From Mangrovimonas futianensis (GTDB lineage Bacteria; Bacteroidota; Bacteroidia; Flavobacteriales; Flavobacteriaceae), in NCBI RefSeq assembly GCF_021245805.1, contig NZ_JAJJNF010000009.1, forward strand, positions 90,186 through 154,185: DNA of 64,000 nt, read 5' to 3'. Shown here in pieces: positions 1 to 9,291 of the stretch (positions within the stretch are counted from its first letter, which is position 1; every line of letters begins with the position of its first letter). The translations under genes and the position numbers were made by a program. The notes below the pieces were generated by a model. It had not been told where the DNA came from. It worked only from the letters and a program-made list of their open reading frames with translations, and ran no database searches.

Positions 1-326
1 AGATACACCTTGTCACCGCTTTTCTCAGTAGGAATGCTTAAGTGTTTTCGATACCAGCCTATTCCACCTGGTAAATATCCGGTGGCACTGGCCAAAGAAG
101 GACTTAAAGGCGCTTGAACGCTCCAATCATGAGGAAGGTCAACAGCTTGCCATTTAGAATCATCAAGGGAATGGGAGGAGGCATCTGGTATGTCTCCCAA
201 TTGGAACAACCAAGAGTTATTAATCAACTCGGGATTGCCAAATGATACTTGTGCTGCACTTGGAGTGAGAGCTAGTAAGAACAAACATACGATTGCGAAA
301 GCGGGGAGGATATTAATTGATTTCAA
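1..326 (-). CDS. GH2 beta-galactosidase, N-terminus only (cut by window edge)
   Basis: The protein starts here and runs off the left edge; about 108 residues are visible. A hydrophobic signal peptide ends at ALTPSAAQ, followed by the start of a GH2 sugar-binding jelly-roll with the typical strings NNSWLFQLGD, LPHDWS and GYLPGGIGWYRK. These are characteristic of secreted Bacteroidota beta-galactosidases of GH2. No ATG is available in frame after the upstream stop; the best start is a TTG at 324-326, which gives MKSINILPAF before the signal core. The catalytic domain lies outside the window, so substrate specificity cannot be judged. Family assignment is fairly sure, the start codon less so. 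Confidence 0.8.
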   Translation of the reverse strand, partial: MKSINILPAFAIVCLFLLALTPSAAQVSFGNPELINNSWLFQLGDIPDASSHSLDDSKWQAVDLPHDWSVQAPLSPSLASATGYLPGGIGWYRKHLSIPTEKSGDKVY

Positions 327-694
327 GGGTAATGTGTTAGAAAATAATAGGTCTTACAAAGTTAAGCTTATAGGAGAAAAAGCAACAAAAATCTTGAGTA
401 AAATATTCAAGACTATTTCATTAAGATTCTATTTTTTGTAAAATTTAGAACTGTTTCAGTTTTATAGTAAACTAATAAAAAAGGATAAAGGAACGTCCAT
501 TTTGGTTGCAAAGAACATGGTTAGATAAAACTTCAAATGAATTTTAAAAACCAACTTTAAATTGTTAAATTACAATCTCTTGAAATCAAATCCCCTAGCT
601 ACTTAAATTTTAAACTACCTATTGGCAAGTTTTGGATAAATCTATTAAGTGGGAACCCATTAAAAAACATCATCATATTATACCGTGATACCAT
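327..694. other. Divergent intergenic region, no gene seen
   Basis: AT-rich spacer between the leftward GH2 gene and the rightward DUF6090 gene. A short open frame on the plus strand in its left part is only the antisense of the GH2 signal-peptide region. I see no RNA gene, strong hairpin or repeat here; it must carry the promoters of both flanking genes. Confidence 0.5.
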
Positions 695-1471
695 ATGATA
701 AAATTCTTTAGAAAATTAAGACAGAACTCCGCCTATTCAAACAGGTTTGGTAAATACATGCTGTATGCCATAGGTGAAATCATTCTGGTAGTAATTGGTA
801 TTTTGATTGCTTTAGGGATTAATAATCAAAATGATTTAAAAAAAGACCGGTTACGCGCCATTTCGCTACTTGAAAATTTATCAGAAGAATTAAAGCAGGA
901 TAACTTCTATTTCAACAATGTCTACAAGGTAGAAAAAGAGAACTTCTTGACAGCTGCAGAGTTGTTGTTCAAGGTGCATGCCGATCCAGATTATGTGGTT
1001 GAAAACGATTCCATGTTGGGAATGGCCTTTAGGCTGTCCGCCTTTACTCCAGCAATAAAGTTTTCTAAAAATGCCTACACAGAGTTAACCACATCGGGCC
1101 TTTTAAATACACTGAGATCAGAATCGCTCAAGGAAAATTTAAACGATTACTACGGGCAAATCGAGTTTCTTAAAACCTATTCAGATGAAGGTAATCGCAC
1201 CATAGACCATTTAATTTTGGAGTTGTCTCAATACTATATCATTATTCCCTCAAATGAATTGGAATCTCAAAACGTATCCAATTTCTCGGGAGCTATAGAA
1301 GAAGGATACGAGGCAGAATATGACCTAAAGGCATTCAGAGAAAATAAAAGCCTAAACCCCCAGCTTTATGAAATGATTGACAAACACAAAGACCGCCTTG
1401 GCTCCATAGAAATTATTAACCAGCTAGGGCGAAGCATTCAGGAAGAAATTACTACCATACTGGCCCAATGA
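695..1471 (+). CDS. DUF6090 family membrane-anchored protein
   Basis: A 258-residue protein. The N-terminus (FRKLRQNSAYSNRFGKYMLYAIGEI) and the single hydrophobic helix at about residues 22-43 (IILVVIGILIALGI) are the hallmark of the DUF6090 family, common in Flavobacteriaceae and of unknown function. The rest is a charged, mostly helical domain predicted to lie outside the membrane. It stands alone, with gaps of about 370 and 290 bp on either side, so the context gives no functional hint. Family recognition is good; no biochemical role can be stated. Confidence 0.8.
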   Translation: MIKFFRKLRQNSAYSNRFGKYMLYAIGEIILVVIGILIALGINNQNDLKKDRLRAISLLENLSEELKQDNFYFNNVYKVEKENFLTAAELLFKVHADPDYVVENDSMLGMAFRLSAFTPAIKFSKNAYTELTTSGLLNTLRSESLKENLNDYYGQIEFLKTYSDEGNRTIDHLILELSQYYIIIPSNELESQNVSNFSGAIEEGYEAEYDLKAFRENKSLNPQLYEMIDKHKDRLGSIEIINQLGRSIQEEITTILAQ

Positions 1472-1760
1472 TAGATTGGTTAATTGGCATACTTATCCTC
1501 TCTAAAAGAATTTTTTGAAGGTGAAGAAACATCTATAACCTTTGGTGAAAATCACATCAACTCTATTAAAAGATGAGCAAACATTTATGAAAATAAATAA
1601 AGTGATTATTGTTTTAATTGACTTCAATTAACTGATTTTTAATGACTTGTTTTAAATTTATTATCTTTAATGTAATAGGGTTTCCATTTAAAAGTTCTCA
1701 TGGATGCGTCTTGTGTAGACGTATGAAAGCTTATAGATGAATTCAAAAATTTAAACAGTT

Positions 1761-2729
1761 ATGAAATCACAACTACGAATATTTTATTTATTGATAATAC
1801 TGCTCATGCTAGGTTGTAATCAAACCAATCATGAGAAAGAGTTGCATGCAAACTTAAACCAAGCCTATAATGGTCCTATTATAGATATGCACTTACATGC
1901 TTATAAAGATGAAAATCCACTATTCGGTCAAACACATCCACCAACCTTAAGAGGTCAAACCTTTGAAGGTGTAAAAACTGTCGAAGAACTAAAACAAGAG
2001 GTGCTAAAGAGGTTTGAAAAATACCATATCGTTAAAGCAGTAGTGGGAAATGGCGAAGTTTGGTTAAATGATGATTCTGATAGAATTCTAGTGGGAGGTG
2101 CTAATAAACCAATTGATTCATTAGAAAAACAGTTTAGAGATGGAAAGTTAAAAGTTATAGCAGAGATGGCTCCTTTCTATGCCGGAATGAAGGCATCCGA
2201 TTCCACTCAGATGCCCTATTTTGAACTGGCTCAAAAGTTAAATATTCCAGTAGGGTTTCACGTGCTTCCAGGCGGCCCTAATTATGGGTTCCACCTGATG
2301 CCGGAAATGCTTGGTGGAATGCGTGTTTATAATGCAAATCCGTTGCAATTGGAGGAGGTTTTTGTAAGATTTCCAAATTTGAAACTGTATATGATGCATG
2401 GGGGATGGCCATACATTGAAGATGTAAAGGCTATGATGTATGCACATCCTAATCTATACTTGGATATTGCGGTAATTAATTGGATTTTACCTAAAAAGGA
2501 ATGCTATAAATTTTTAGAGGATCTTATAGATGCAGGTTTTGGCAATCGCATCATGTATGGAAGTGACCAAATGGTTTGGCCTCAAACCATAGATGTTGGT
2601 ATTGAAACAATCAACTCAGCCGATTTTCTGACTCTAGATCAAAAAGAAGATATCTTTTATGATAATGCTGCAGAATTTTTGGGATTGTCTGAGGAGGAGA
2701 TTAAAAAGCATAAGAAAGGTAGGAAGTAA
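1761..2729 (+). CDS. Amidohydrolase-family lipoprotein (TIM-barrel metal-dependent hydrolase)
   Basis: A 322-residue protein with a lipoprotein signal (LLIILLMLGC, acylated Cys19), so probably anchored in the periplasm or outer membrane. The HxH motif of strand 1 is seen as DMHLHAY (His44, His46). Downstream are FHVLPGG, MMHGGWPY and a late YGSDQMVWP segment that supplies the usual C-terminal Asp of the Amidohydro_2 fold. These are the metal ligands of the family. The substrate is unknown; relatives act on decarboxylations or lactone/amide hydrolysis. The gene is monocistronic, with a 220-bp gap before the next gene. Confidence 0.82.
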   Translation: MKSQLRIFYLLIILLMLGCNQTNHEKELHANLNQAYNGPIIDMHLHAYKDENPLFGQTHPPTLRGQTFEGVKTVEELKQEVLKRFEKYHIVKAVVGNGEVWLNDDSDRILVGGANKPIDSLEKQFRDGKLKVIAEMAPFYAGMKASDSTQMPYFELAQKLNIPVGFHVLPGGPNYGFHLMPEMLGGMRVYNANPLQLEEVFVRFPNLKLYMMHGGWPYIEDVKAMMYAHPNLYLDIAVINWILPKKECYKFLEDLIDAGFGNRIMYGSDQMVWPQTIDVGIETINSADFLTLDQKEDIFYDNAAEFLGLSEEEIKKHKKGRK

Positions 2730-2949
2730 TTGAATTTGACTTTTACCGAGAATATATAAAAGTGACTCCTTTTAAATTTGTGTCCTGATAGTAAATCTTT
2801 CAAACGGCTCAAGCGGCTTGGAAATAGTTGAATCTCTTTTTACGCAATAAAGGGTAAGAAAAATATCTCCTTTTTCTATTGCAACTATTATTAAACCTGT
2901 ATTTTAGATATGTAAAATAATTAGGTCAAAATAAAACCCCAAGTATAAC

Positions 2950-4197
2950 ATGAGATGGACTCTTAAACTAACCTTGTTCTTAACCTTTATGGTTTTCTTT
3001 AATTGTTCCCAAGAAAAGGAGCATATTCTGGAAATTGATGGTAAAACAATCGGTACAGAAACCACATCCATTATTTTATTAAAACCCAATCAAGATACTA
3101 GATTCGATTCTATTATTGAGATACCTGTCATAGATGGAAAGTTTCATTATAAATCCAAACTAGAGCATCCTGAGGCAGTGAGCTTATTTCTAACCAAAGA
3201 TTTGGGAAGATTTATGCCATTGTTTCTTGAGAATGAAAAAATGAATCTTACCATTTACGATCAAGACGAGTTTGATAAAAACCTCGTAGAGGGAGGTGAG
3301 TTGAATGCACAATATAAGGCCTATAAACAAAGTCTGGATGAAAAATTTGAGCAACGTTTAAAACCACTTCAAGACAGTTTAATGGCTCTTTCTGATAGAG
3401 ATCAGTACATAAGTGATCAGGCCAAATTACTTTTTGAGGAACTAAGGGTGGCCAAAAGTCAAGATGAAAAAGTGCCTATTTATAGAAAAATTGATGGTTT
3501 GCAAAGATCGAGACAATATTTAAGTCCTCAAGCCCAAGCTTTAGAGGATAAAATAAAACCCATTTATGAAGAGCAAAAGGTATTTCAGCAAAATTATATA
3601 AGAGAAAATCCAACCTTGGTTTCTTATTCTTTTTTATTGGAAAGTCTGATTTTCGACAAAGAAACAATAGATATCCAAGAGGCTAAAAAATCCTATCATA
3701 TTCTATCAAAAGCCAATCCAAACCATCCTTACAATGAACTTGCTTCCAATTTAATTAATGCCATAGAAAATGTGAAAATAGGTAAGGAATTTACCGACTT
3801 TTCAGCCCCTGACTTAAATGGAAACGCGATAAATCTTTCTGATAAAATAAACGGAAAGATAGCGCTTTTGGATTTGTGGGCTACTTGGTGTGGACCATGT
3901 ATTGCTAAAAGTAGAACGATGGTTCCGGTTTATAATGATTATAAGGATAAAGGATTTACTATTGTGGGAGTCGCTGGAGAATTCAGAAATACAGATAATC
4001 TCATCAAGTTCCTTGATAAAGAAAAATGGGAGTGGCTTAACCTTGTTGAGCTTGATAGAAAGAATGGTATATGGCAGAAATATGGTGTAGATGGAGGTGG
4101 AGGAGGTATGTTCCTTGTTGATGAACAAGGGATTATTTTGGCTAAAGACCCGACAGCAGAAGAAGTCAGGAAGGTACTGGAGACTCGATTGAATTAA
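2950..4197 (+). CDS. TlpA-like thioredoxin-fold lipoprotein with DUF4369-type N-domain
   Basis: A 415-residue protein with a lipobox (VFFNC, Cys19). Residues about 25-130 resemble the DUF4369 domain that precedes many Bacteroidota TlpA proteins, residues about 130-280 are helical, and residues about 280-415 are an AhpC/TSA-type thioredoxin fold with the redox motif WCGPC (Cys314, Cys317). It should act on periplasmic disulfides. Odd point: the loop that normally carries the cis-proline (family pattern GxPTxFLID) reads VDGGGGGMFLVD, so the proline is absent and five glycines stand in its place. That may alter substrate binding. A DoxX gene follows 32 bp downstream in the same direction. Confidence 0.85.
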   Translation: MRWTLKLTLFLTFMVFFNCSQEKEHILEIDGKTIGTETTSIILLKPNQDTRFDSIIEIPVIDGKFHYKSKLEHPEAVSLFLTKDLGRFMPLFLENEKMNLTIYDQDEFDKNLVEGGELNAQYKAYKQSLDEKFEQRLKPLQDSLMALSDRDQYISDQAKLLFEELRVAKSQDEKVPIYRKIDGLQRSRQYLSPQAQALEDKIKPIYEEQKVFQQNYIRENPTLVSYSFLLESLIFDKETIDIQEAKKSYHILSKANPNHPYNELASNLINAIENVKIGKEFTDFSAPDLNGNAINLSDKINGKIALLDLWATWCGPCIAKSRTMVPVYNDYKDKGFTIVGVAGEFRNTDNLIKFLDKEKWEWLNLVELDRKNGIWQKYGVDGGGGGMFLVDEQGIILAKDPTAEEVRKVLETRLN

Positions 4198-4229
4198 GTG
4201 ATTAGATTGACTTAAAACGATATACAACC

Positions 4230-4652
4230 ATGAATTCTAAAATCATTAAGCTCTTTTTACGACTAGCCCTATCCACTGCCTTTTTATCTGCAGTGGCAGA
4301 CCGATTTGGAATGTGGAGCAAGGACGGCACAGTTTGGGGAAATTGGGATAGCTTTCTAGAATATACCCAGTACATCAATCCGTGGCTTCCAGAGGCCCTC
4401 ATCCCAACCATTGGAATCTTGGCTACAGGAGCTGAAATTATATTCGCCATCCTCTTGATAATTGGCTTTAAAACGGAACAAACAGCAAAATGGAGCGGAT
4501 TCCTTCTTTTAATCTTTGCCTTGTCCATGACGTTTTCATCTGGTATAAAAGGAGCCTTTGATTATTCGGTATATACAGCCTCTGCCGCAGCCTTTGCACT
4601 AAGTCTCATGAAAGAAAAGTTTTTAGAACTTGATAATCTGATTAGGGTATAA
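4230..4652 (+). CDS. DoxX family membrane protein
   Basis: A 140-residue protein with about four hydrophobic helices. It shows the DoxX pattern LRLALSTAFLSAVADRFG near the N-terminus and GAEIIFAILLIIGF in the middle. DoxX proteins are small inner-membrane proteins linked loosely to thiol/oxidative stress or quinone-dependent reactions. It lies 32 bp after the TlpA-like gene and is probably co-transcribed with it. A strong hairpin follows the stop. This is one of three DoxX genes in the window (the others are at 11.4 and 17.5 kb). Confidence 0.82.
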   Translation: MNSKIIKLFLRLALSTAFLSAVADRFGMWSKDGTVWGNWDSFLEYTQYINPWLPEALIPTIGILATGAEIIFAILLIIGFKTEQTAKWSGFLLLIFALSMTFSSGIKGAFDYSVYTASAAAFALSLMKEKFLELDNLIRV

Positions 4653-4655
4653 TTA

Positions 4656-4700
4656 AAAACGGCATAAACTTGTTAGCTAAAACAAAGTTATGCCGTTTGT
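4656..4700 (+). terminator. Hairpin terminator after the TlpA-DoxX pair
   Basis: The arm AAACGGCATAAACTTG pairs with CAAAGTTATGCCGTTT across a short loop, with T-rich flanks. It lies just after the DoxX stop and about 65 bp before the convergent beta-glucuronidase stop, so it may serve both strands. Confidence 0.7.
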
Positions 4701-4765
4701 GATAAAGTCTTACATGCTGTTAGTTATTTGACTGGAAAGCCAAAAAACAGATAGAGGTAAGTCTT

Positions 4766-6574
4766 CTACTTCTTACTGTAATAATCCTTTAGAACATAAA
4801 AGGCCTTTTTCTTAACTCCTTTTTCAGAAATGAGACCTTTGCGGTTCCAGCCATCCTGCACACCTGGCAATTGACGCAAGGGCGACATAAAATCTACCAA
4901 AATCCATGGAGTCATTCCTACCATACCGTCAATCTTGTCAAACATAGCAATGCTTTCCTCATACAAATAGGCTTGAAACTCTTCACTCCAACGGGTCAAT
5001 TTATCCCCATGAAAACCTTGTAAGGCACCACCACCAAATTCACTGATGATTATGGGCTTTTCAAAACCAGAGGTAAAGGATTTAGTTCGGCATTGGTCTG
5101 GTAATCCACCATACCATCCCAAGTATTCATTAATGCTTAAGATGTCTAGTTTCTCTATCAAGGGGTCGTTGTAGGTATAAACACTATCTGGATGCCCATC
5201 CAATTCTTGATCTTTTTTAATGGCAGCAGAAATTAATCTGGTAGGATCTAAAGACCTTACATGATCTGCCATTTCAGATAAAAATTCATTTCGAGAAGGA
5301 ATTGGAGCTGTTTCGTTTGCAATGGACCACACTATGGAACTAGCACGGTTATAGTCTCGATAAATTAATTCAGTATATTGTTCTTTGGCCTTTTTTAACA
5401 CCTCTGGGTTTTCCCATTGAATGCCCCAGTATAAAGGCAGTTCTTCCCAGAGAAGAATGCCTAATTTATCTGCTAGTCTGACTAACTTTTCTTGATGCGG
5501 ATAATGAGCCAAACGTATAAAATTACATCCTAATTCTTGGGCCCATCCCAAAAGCAATTGGGCATCTTCAATTGAGTTTCCTCGGTCTTTTCTTAAAGGG
5601 TTTTCATCATGTAAGCAAATCCCCTTTAAAAAGATAGGTTCGCCATTAAGTAGAATTTCTTTGCCTTTGGTTTCAACGGTTCTAAACCCAATTTGGTCAC
5701 GTATTTCATCATCGCCAGCTTTGATGATGATGTCATATAATTTCGGACTGTCTGGTGACCATAATTTCAAGTTTTTTACAGTCACTTCAAACGCAGTGGC
5801 TCCTTTAGGTTTTACGGCAATGTTCTGCTCAATTTGTAATTCAGGAATTAATATTTGAGCGTTTTCTGGCAGTGAGTTACCTGCAAGTTCCAGCTTTCCT
5901 TTAATCGTTTTGGTCTTTTTATTTAACGATTCGCGATCTAGCGAAAGGAAGTAATTGTTTATAAAGTTTTTTGGCACTTCAATCAGTCTGACATCTCTTG
6001 TTATACCGCCATGGTTGTACCAATCGTGAACTTTGGCTGGAATATCACTGGCGTCTCTTTGATTGTTCACACCAATGATTAAGAAGTTGTCTTGTTTCTT
6101 TATTAAGTCGGTTACTTCAAAACTAAAAGGCGTGTAGCCTCCCTCATGTTTTCCTAATTCTTTTCCGTTAAAGGTGACCGTCGCTGTTTGGTTGGCGGCT
6201 CCTATATAAACAAAATAGCGTTTGCTCGCATCAAAATCTGGCTTGTCAAAAGTTTTACGGTACCAAATAGCAGCTTCAAAATAAGCTAGTTCCGGCTTTT
6301 GTGTATTCCAACCTCCAGGAACATATAAGGTTCTGTCTGGTGTAAAGCCATATTCCACTCTTCCAGTTTTATCTGTGGGTTCATAATTGTCCATTATGGC
6401 TCTACCTCCCATACCACCAGTCATGTACGGATCTAATACATAGTTCCATTTTCCATTGAGATTGGTGAAAGTTCGGTTTTCAGTATTTGAAATAAAGGTG
6501 TTTTGAGCTTGAGGAACCAATGTCCATATCATTATGGTTAATAACAACACTAGTTTGAAGGATGAATTTAACAT
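4766..6574 (-). CDS. uidA: GH2 beta-glucuronidase, secreted
   Basis: A 602-residue protein, close to the roughly 600 residues of bacterial GUS enzymes. A signal peptide ends near AQN24; then come the GH2 sugar-binding, immunoglobulin-like and TIM-barrel domains. The acid/base is Glu421 in IANET and the nucleophile is Glu512 in ISEFGG. Near the C-terminus WNRKG (Asn577, Lys579) matches the NxK motif that binds the glucuronate carboxylate in known beta-glucuronidases, which argues for glucuronidase over galactosidase activity. It probably trims glucuronate from plant or algal polysaccharide fragments. It lies downstream of a GH43 gene in the same direction, separated by a terminator-like hairpin. 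Confidence 0.85.
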   Translation of the reverse strand: MLNSSFKLVLLLTIMIWTLVPQAQNTFISNTENRTFTNLNGKWNYVLDPYMTGGMGGRAIMDNYEPTDKTGRVEYGFTPDRTLYVPGGWNTQKPELAYFEAAIWYRKTFDKPDFDASKRYFVYIGAANQTATVTFNGKELGKHEGGYTPFSFEVTDLIKKQDNFLIIGVNNQRDASDIPAKVHDWYNHGGITRDVRLIEVPKNFINNYFLSLDRESLNKKTKTIKGKLELAGNSLPENAQILIPELQIEQNIAVKPKGATAFEVTVKNLKLWSPDSPKLYDIIIKAGDDEIRDQIGFRTVETKGKEILLNGEPIFLKGICLHDENPLRKDRGNSIEDAQLLLGWAQELGCNFIRLAHYPHQEKLVRLADKLGILLWEELPLYWGIQWENPEVLKKAKEQYTELIYRDYNRASSIVWSIANETAPIPSRNEFLSEMADHVRSLDPTRLISAAIKKDQELDGHPDSVYTYNDPLIEKLDILSINEYLGWYGGLPDQCRTKSFTSGFEKPIIISEFGGGALQGFHGDKLTRWSEEFQAYLYEESIAMFDKIDGMVGMTPWILVDFMSPLRQLPGVQDGWNRKGLISEKGVKKKAFYVLKDYYSKK

Positions 6575-6656
6575 CGTAGGAGAATTAATTAGTTTGTGAT
6601 ATATAAGTGCAATATCTTAAAATGCTAAGAAGATTGCAATTTTTAAAGATGAGAAG

Positions 6657-6690
6657 ATAAAAAAGCGTCATGTTCTTACATAACGCTTTT
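6657..6690 (-). terminator. Rho-independent terminator after the GH43 gene
   Basis: Read on the minus strand, AAAAGCGTTATGT loops through AAGA to ACATGACGCTTTTTT, giving a GC-containing stem followed by a T-run. It sits directly downstream of the GH43 stop codon and before the GUS gene, so the two genes probably have separate promoters. Confidence 0.75.
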
Positions 6691-6701
6691 CTTATAATAT
6701 T

Positions 6702-8216
6702 TTAATCTAAAGGCGTGTACACAAAATTCTTAAACCTCACTTGACCTTCACCCATAGAGCAAAGTCCAATGCGTAGTGCCATAAAACCACTTAGTACGTT
6801 GTGATGGTATGCCGAAGCATCAAAGGAATTTTCGATTTTCACCCAATCGGTACCATTCAAACTATAATACATATCCACCAAATTATTGGTGTTTTTAAGA
6901 CGTAAATAAACATGTCTTTTAATAACATTGGCCTCGGTTGTAAATTGCCACCCCCTTAAGTTGGCCAAGACATTGCTTTTATCTGCAAGAATACCAGAAA
7001 AGGCTCGTTCGTTATAAAATAACACCAAACCACCTGTCGCATCACCCTCAATTTCCAATTCTACATCCGCCGTGTAGGAATGGTTGGAAGGCATGGTTAA
7101 TAGTGGGGAGCATCCAGCTACACTATTACCTTTGCCTTGAATTTCAAGTCCTTGGTTGGCAAACTGAAAACGTTCTTTATTACTTTCTTTAAAGAAACTC
7201 CATTGGGGATTTAAATCGGGACCTTGGAAAGAATCACTAAGTGAAAACGAAGACTTAAGCTTATTTTCAAGATTAGGTAGTTTTATAGGTTTATTAACCG
7301 AAATATTATCAGGAATGCGGTACCAGCCATCTTTGGTCCATTCTACGGGAACCAGCATGGTTTGTCTACCCATATTATAAAAGTCCTTTTCATAGCCATG
7401 GAATAGCATGTACCAGTTATCTTGACCATCATCAAAAATGGTGGCGTGTCCCATAGACCACCAAGGTTCATCTACAGATTGGGTTCTTAAAATAGGATTA
7501 TGTGGGGCATTTTCCCAAGGTCCCAAAGGTGATTTGGAACGGGCTGAAATAACCATATGTCCTGTAGCGGGACCAGCAGTTCCTCCTTCGGCAACTGTTA
7601 AATAGTAATACTCCCCGCGCTTAAATAGCTTGGGACCTTCCATACAAAAACATTCAATACTCCATTCTCGAGGAATTTCCCAACCATCATAAACATGTTT
7701 GGGTTCCCCTGTTACCGTAAGACCGTCCTTAGATAAAGGTACGTAGCTACCGCTGCTAAAATATAGAAATCTGTTACCTTCTTTATCGGTTATATGACCT
7801 GGATCAATCATAGTAATTTTAAGTTCCTTGGGTTTGCTCCAAGGTCCTTTAATATCATCAGCTACTATGACGTAATTGGTGTCACTGGCAGGAAAATAGA
7901 TATAGTATTTGTCTTCATATTTTACCAAGTCTGGTGCCCAGACAGAGCCCACATAGGTATTTAAGGCATTCGTAATAGGCTCCCAATTAATTAAATCGGT
8001 GGAATGCCAAATTAGTAATCCCGGATAGTACTCAAAGGATGAGTGTACCATATAAAAGTCTTCACCATCCCTTAAAATACTGGGGTCTGGATAGTCTCCG
8101 GGAAAGATAGGATTGGTGTAAGTGCCTTTGGGATTGTCTTGTCTGTAATTCTGATTTTGCGCCTGAAAAGTCAAGGCTACGAGGCCTAGTAACCATGATA
8201 AAATGATCCGCTTCAT
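6702..8216 (-). CDS. GH43 family glycosidase with C-terminal beta-sandwich
   Basis: From the ATG at 8216 the product has 504 residues and starts MKRIILSWLLGLVALTFQAQ, a clean signal peptide; the longer frame from 8273 would bury this peptide, so the shorter start is preferred. Residues about 30-325 form the five-blade GH43 propeller: NPIFPGDYPDPSIL with the likely general base Asp44, then WAPDLVKYEDKYYIYF. The C-terminal part (about 345-504) looks like the beta-sandwich appended to xylosidase/arabinofuranosidase-type GH43 enzymes (DUF1349-like). The likely role is removal of xylose or arabinose side chains together with the neighbouring GH2 and GH3 enzymes. The exact substrate cannot be read from sequence. 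Confidence 0.85.
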   Translation of the reverse strand: MKRIILSWLLGLVALTFQAQNQNYRQDNPKGTYTNPIFPGDYPDPSILRDGEDFYMVHSSFEYYPGLLIWHSTDLINWEPITNALNTYVGSVWAPDLVKYEDKYYIYFPASDTNYVIVADDIKGPWSKPKELKITMIDPGHITDKEGNRFLYFSSGSYVPLSKDGLTVTGEPKHVYDGWEIPREWSIECFCMEGPKLFKRGEYYYLTVAEGGTAGPATGHMVISARSKSPLGPWENAPHNPILRTQSVDEPWWSMGHATIFDDGQDNWYMLFHGYEKDFYNMGRQTMLVPVEWTKDGWYRIPDNISVNKPIKLPNLENKLKSSFSLSDSFQGPDLNPQWSFFKESNKERFQFANQGLEIQGKGNSVAGCSPLLTMPSNHSYTADVELEIEGDATGGLVLFYNERAFSGILADKSNVLANLRGWQFTTEANVIKRHVYLRLKNTNNLVDMYYSLNGTDWVKIENSFDASAYHHNVLSGFMALRIGLCSMGEGQVRFKNFVYTPLD

Positions 8217-8383
8217 GAAAGTGTCTATTAAATTAGTATTGTGTGAGCTGTGTGCAATACGACTTATGGTCATATTGACCGTAAATATACGATTTTCAAT
8301 TTAATTTTAGAACAGCTCAGCCACAATAAAACCTAATTTAAGGTAGCCTGATTTCTTATTGAGTGCGGTATCGATTTGACAAA

Positions 8384-9265
8384 TTATCCTGCAATAAACG
8401 AAGTCATGGTTAAAGAACCTCCCACGGCTTTATCATTAAAAAGCCTGACGGTTTCGTTTTCGTCTTTTAACCCTAAGGCATAAAGCATGGGGATGTAATG
8501 TTCTGGAGTTGGAATAGCAAGATCAAAGGCGGTACCTTGTGATTTAAAATCGATGAGCTTTTGATGGTCCCCATTCAAAATGTGCTTTTTCATGGTTTCA
8601 TTGGCTTCAGTTGCCCATTCAAAAGCATAGTTTTCATGAAGTTTGTTCCAAGCTACTTTTCGCAAATTATGCACCATATTCCCACTTCCAATAATCAATA
8701 CTCCTTTGTGGCGTAGACTGTTTAACTCTTGAGCTAATTCATAGTGGTGACGACCTGGCTTGGAATAATCAATACTCATTTGAATAACAGGTACATCAGC
8801 ATTTGGATACAGATGTTTAATTACACTCCATGCGCCATGATCTAGACCCCATTTATGGTCTAATTCCACATGGGTTTTGGTAATGAGTTTTTGTGTTTCC
8901 AAAGCTAAATCTGGACTTCCAGGAGCGGGATATTCTACATCAAACAAAGCCTGTGGAAAGCCACCAAAATCATGGATGGTTTTCGGATTGTTCATGGCTG
9001 TTACGAAGGTACCACGGGTTTCCCAATGTGCGGATACGCAAAGAATAGCGTTGGGCTTTTGGAGACTTCTTCCTATTGTTCTAAATCCTTCTACAAACTC
9101 GTTCTCCTCGATGGCATTCATCGGACTGCCATGACCCAGGAATAATACAGGCATTTTGCCTGTATTACTCATGTTGGAGGTCATTTTATTTAAATCTCTT
9201 AAGTGCATTGTCGAACCGATTAAAGGCAATAAAGCTAGTGATTTTAAAAATTGCTTTCTTTTCAT
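8384..9265 (-). CDS. DODA-type (YgiD-like) extradiol ring-cleavage dioxygenase
   Basis: A 293-residue protein. The metal-site segments of the 4,5-DOPA dioxygenase family are visible: FLGHGSPMNA, VSAHWET, IHDFGGFP and WGLDHGAWSVIKHLYP, followed by IGSGNMVHNLR. It would cleave catechol rings with O2 using a single non-haem metal (Zn or Fe in this family). An unusual N-terminal extension of about 35 residues starts MKRKQFLKSLALLPLIGS and looks like a signal peptide, so the enzyme may be exported, unlike E. coli YgiD. It is the last gene of the minus-strand redox block, 26 bp after the QorB-like gene. Confidence 0.85.
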   Translation of the reverse strand: MKRKQFLKSLALLPLIGSTMHLRDLNKMTSNMSNTGKMPVLFLGHGSPMNAIEENEFVEGFRTIGRSLQKPNAILCVSAHWETRGTFVTAMNNPKTIHDFGGFPQALFDVEYPAPGSPDLALETQKLITKTHVELDHKWGLDHGAWSVIKHLYPNADVPVIQMSIDYSKPGRHHYELAQELNSLRHKGVLIIGSGNMVHNLRKVAWNKLHENYAFEWATEANETMKKHILNGDHQKLIDFKSQGTAFDLAIPTPEHYIPMLYALGLKDENETVRLFNDKAVGGSLTMTSFIAG

Positions 9266-9291
9266 TTGAGGTCTCCTAGTTGATTTTTGAT

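Noticed and set aside
190..441. An open frame on the plus strand near the left edge
   Set aside because: It is the antisense of the GH2 signal-peptide region; the minus-strand reading gives clear GH2 motifs, the plus-strand reading gives none.
1493..1575. Short frame LKEFFEGEETSITFGENHINS, possible gene tail
   Set aside because: It has no start, no length and no family support; it may be a relic but cannot be assigned.
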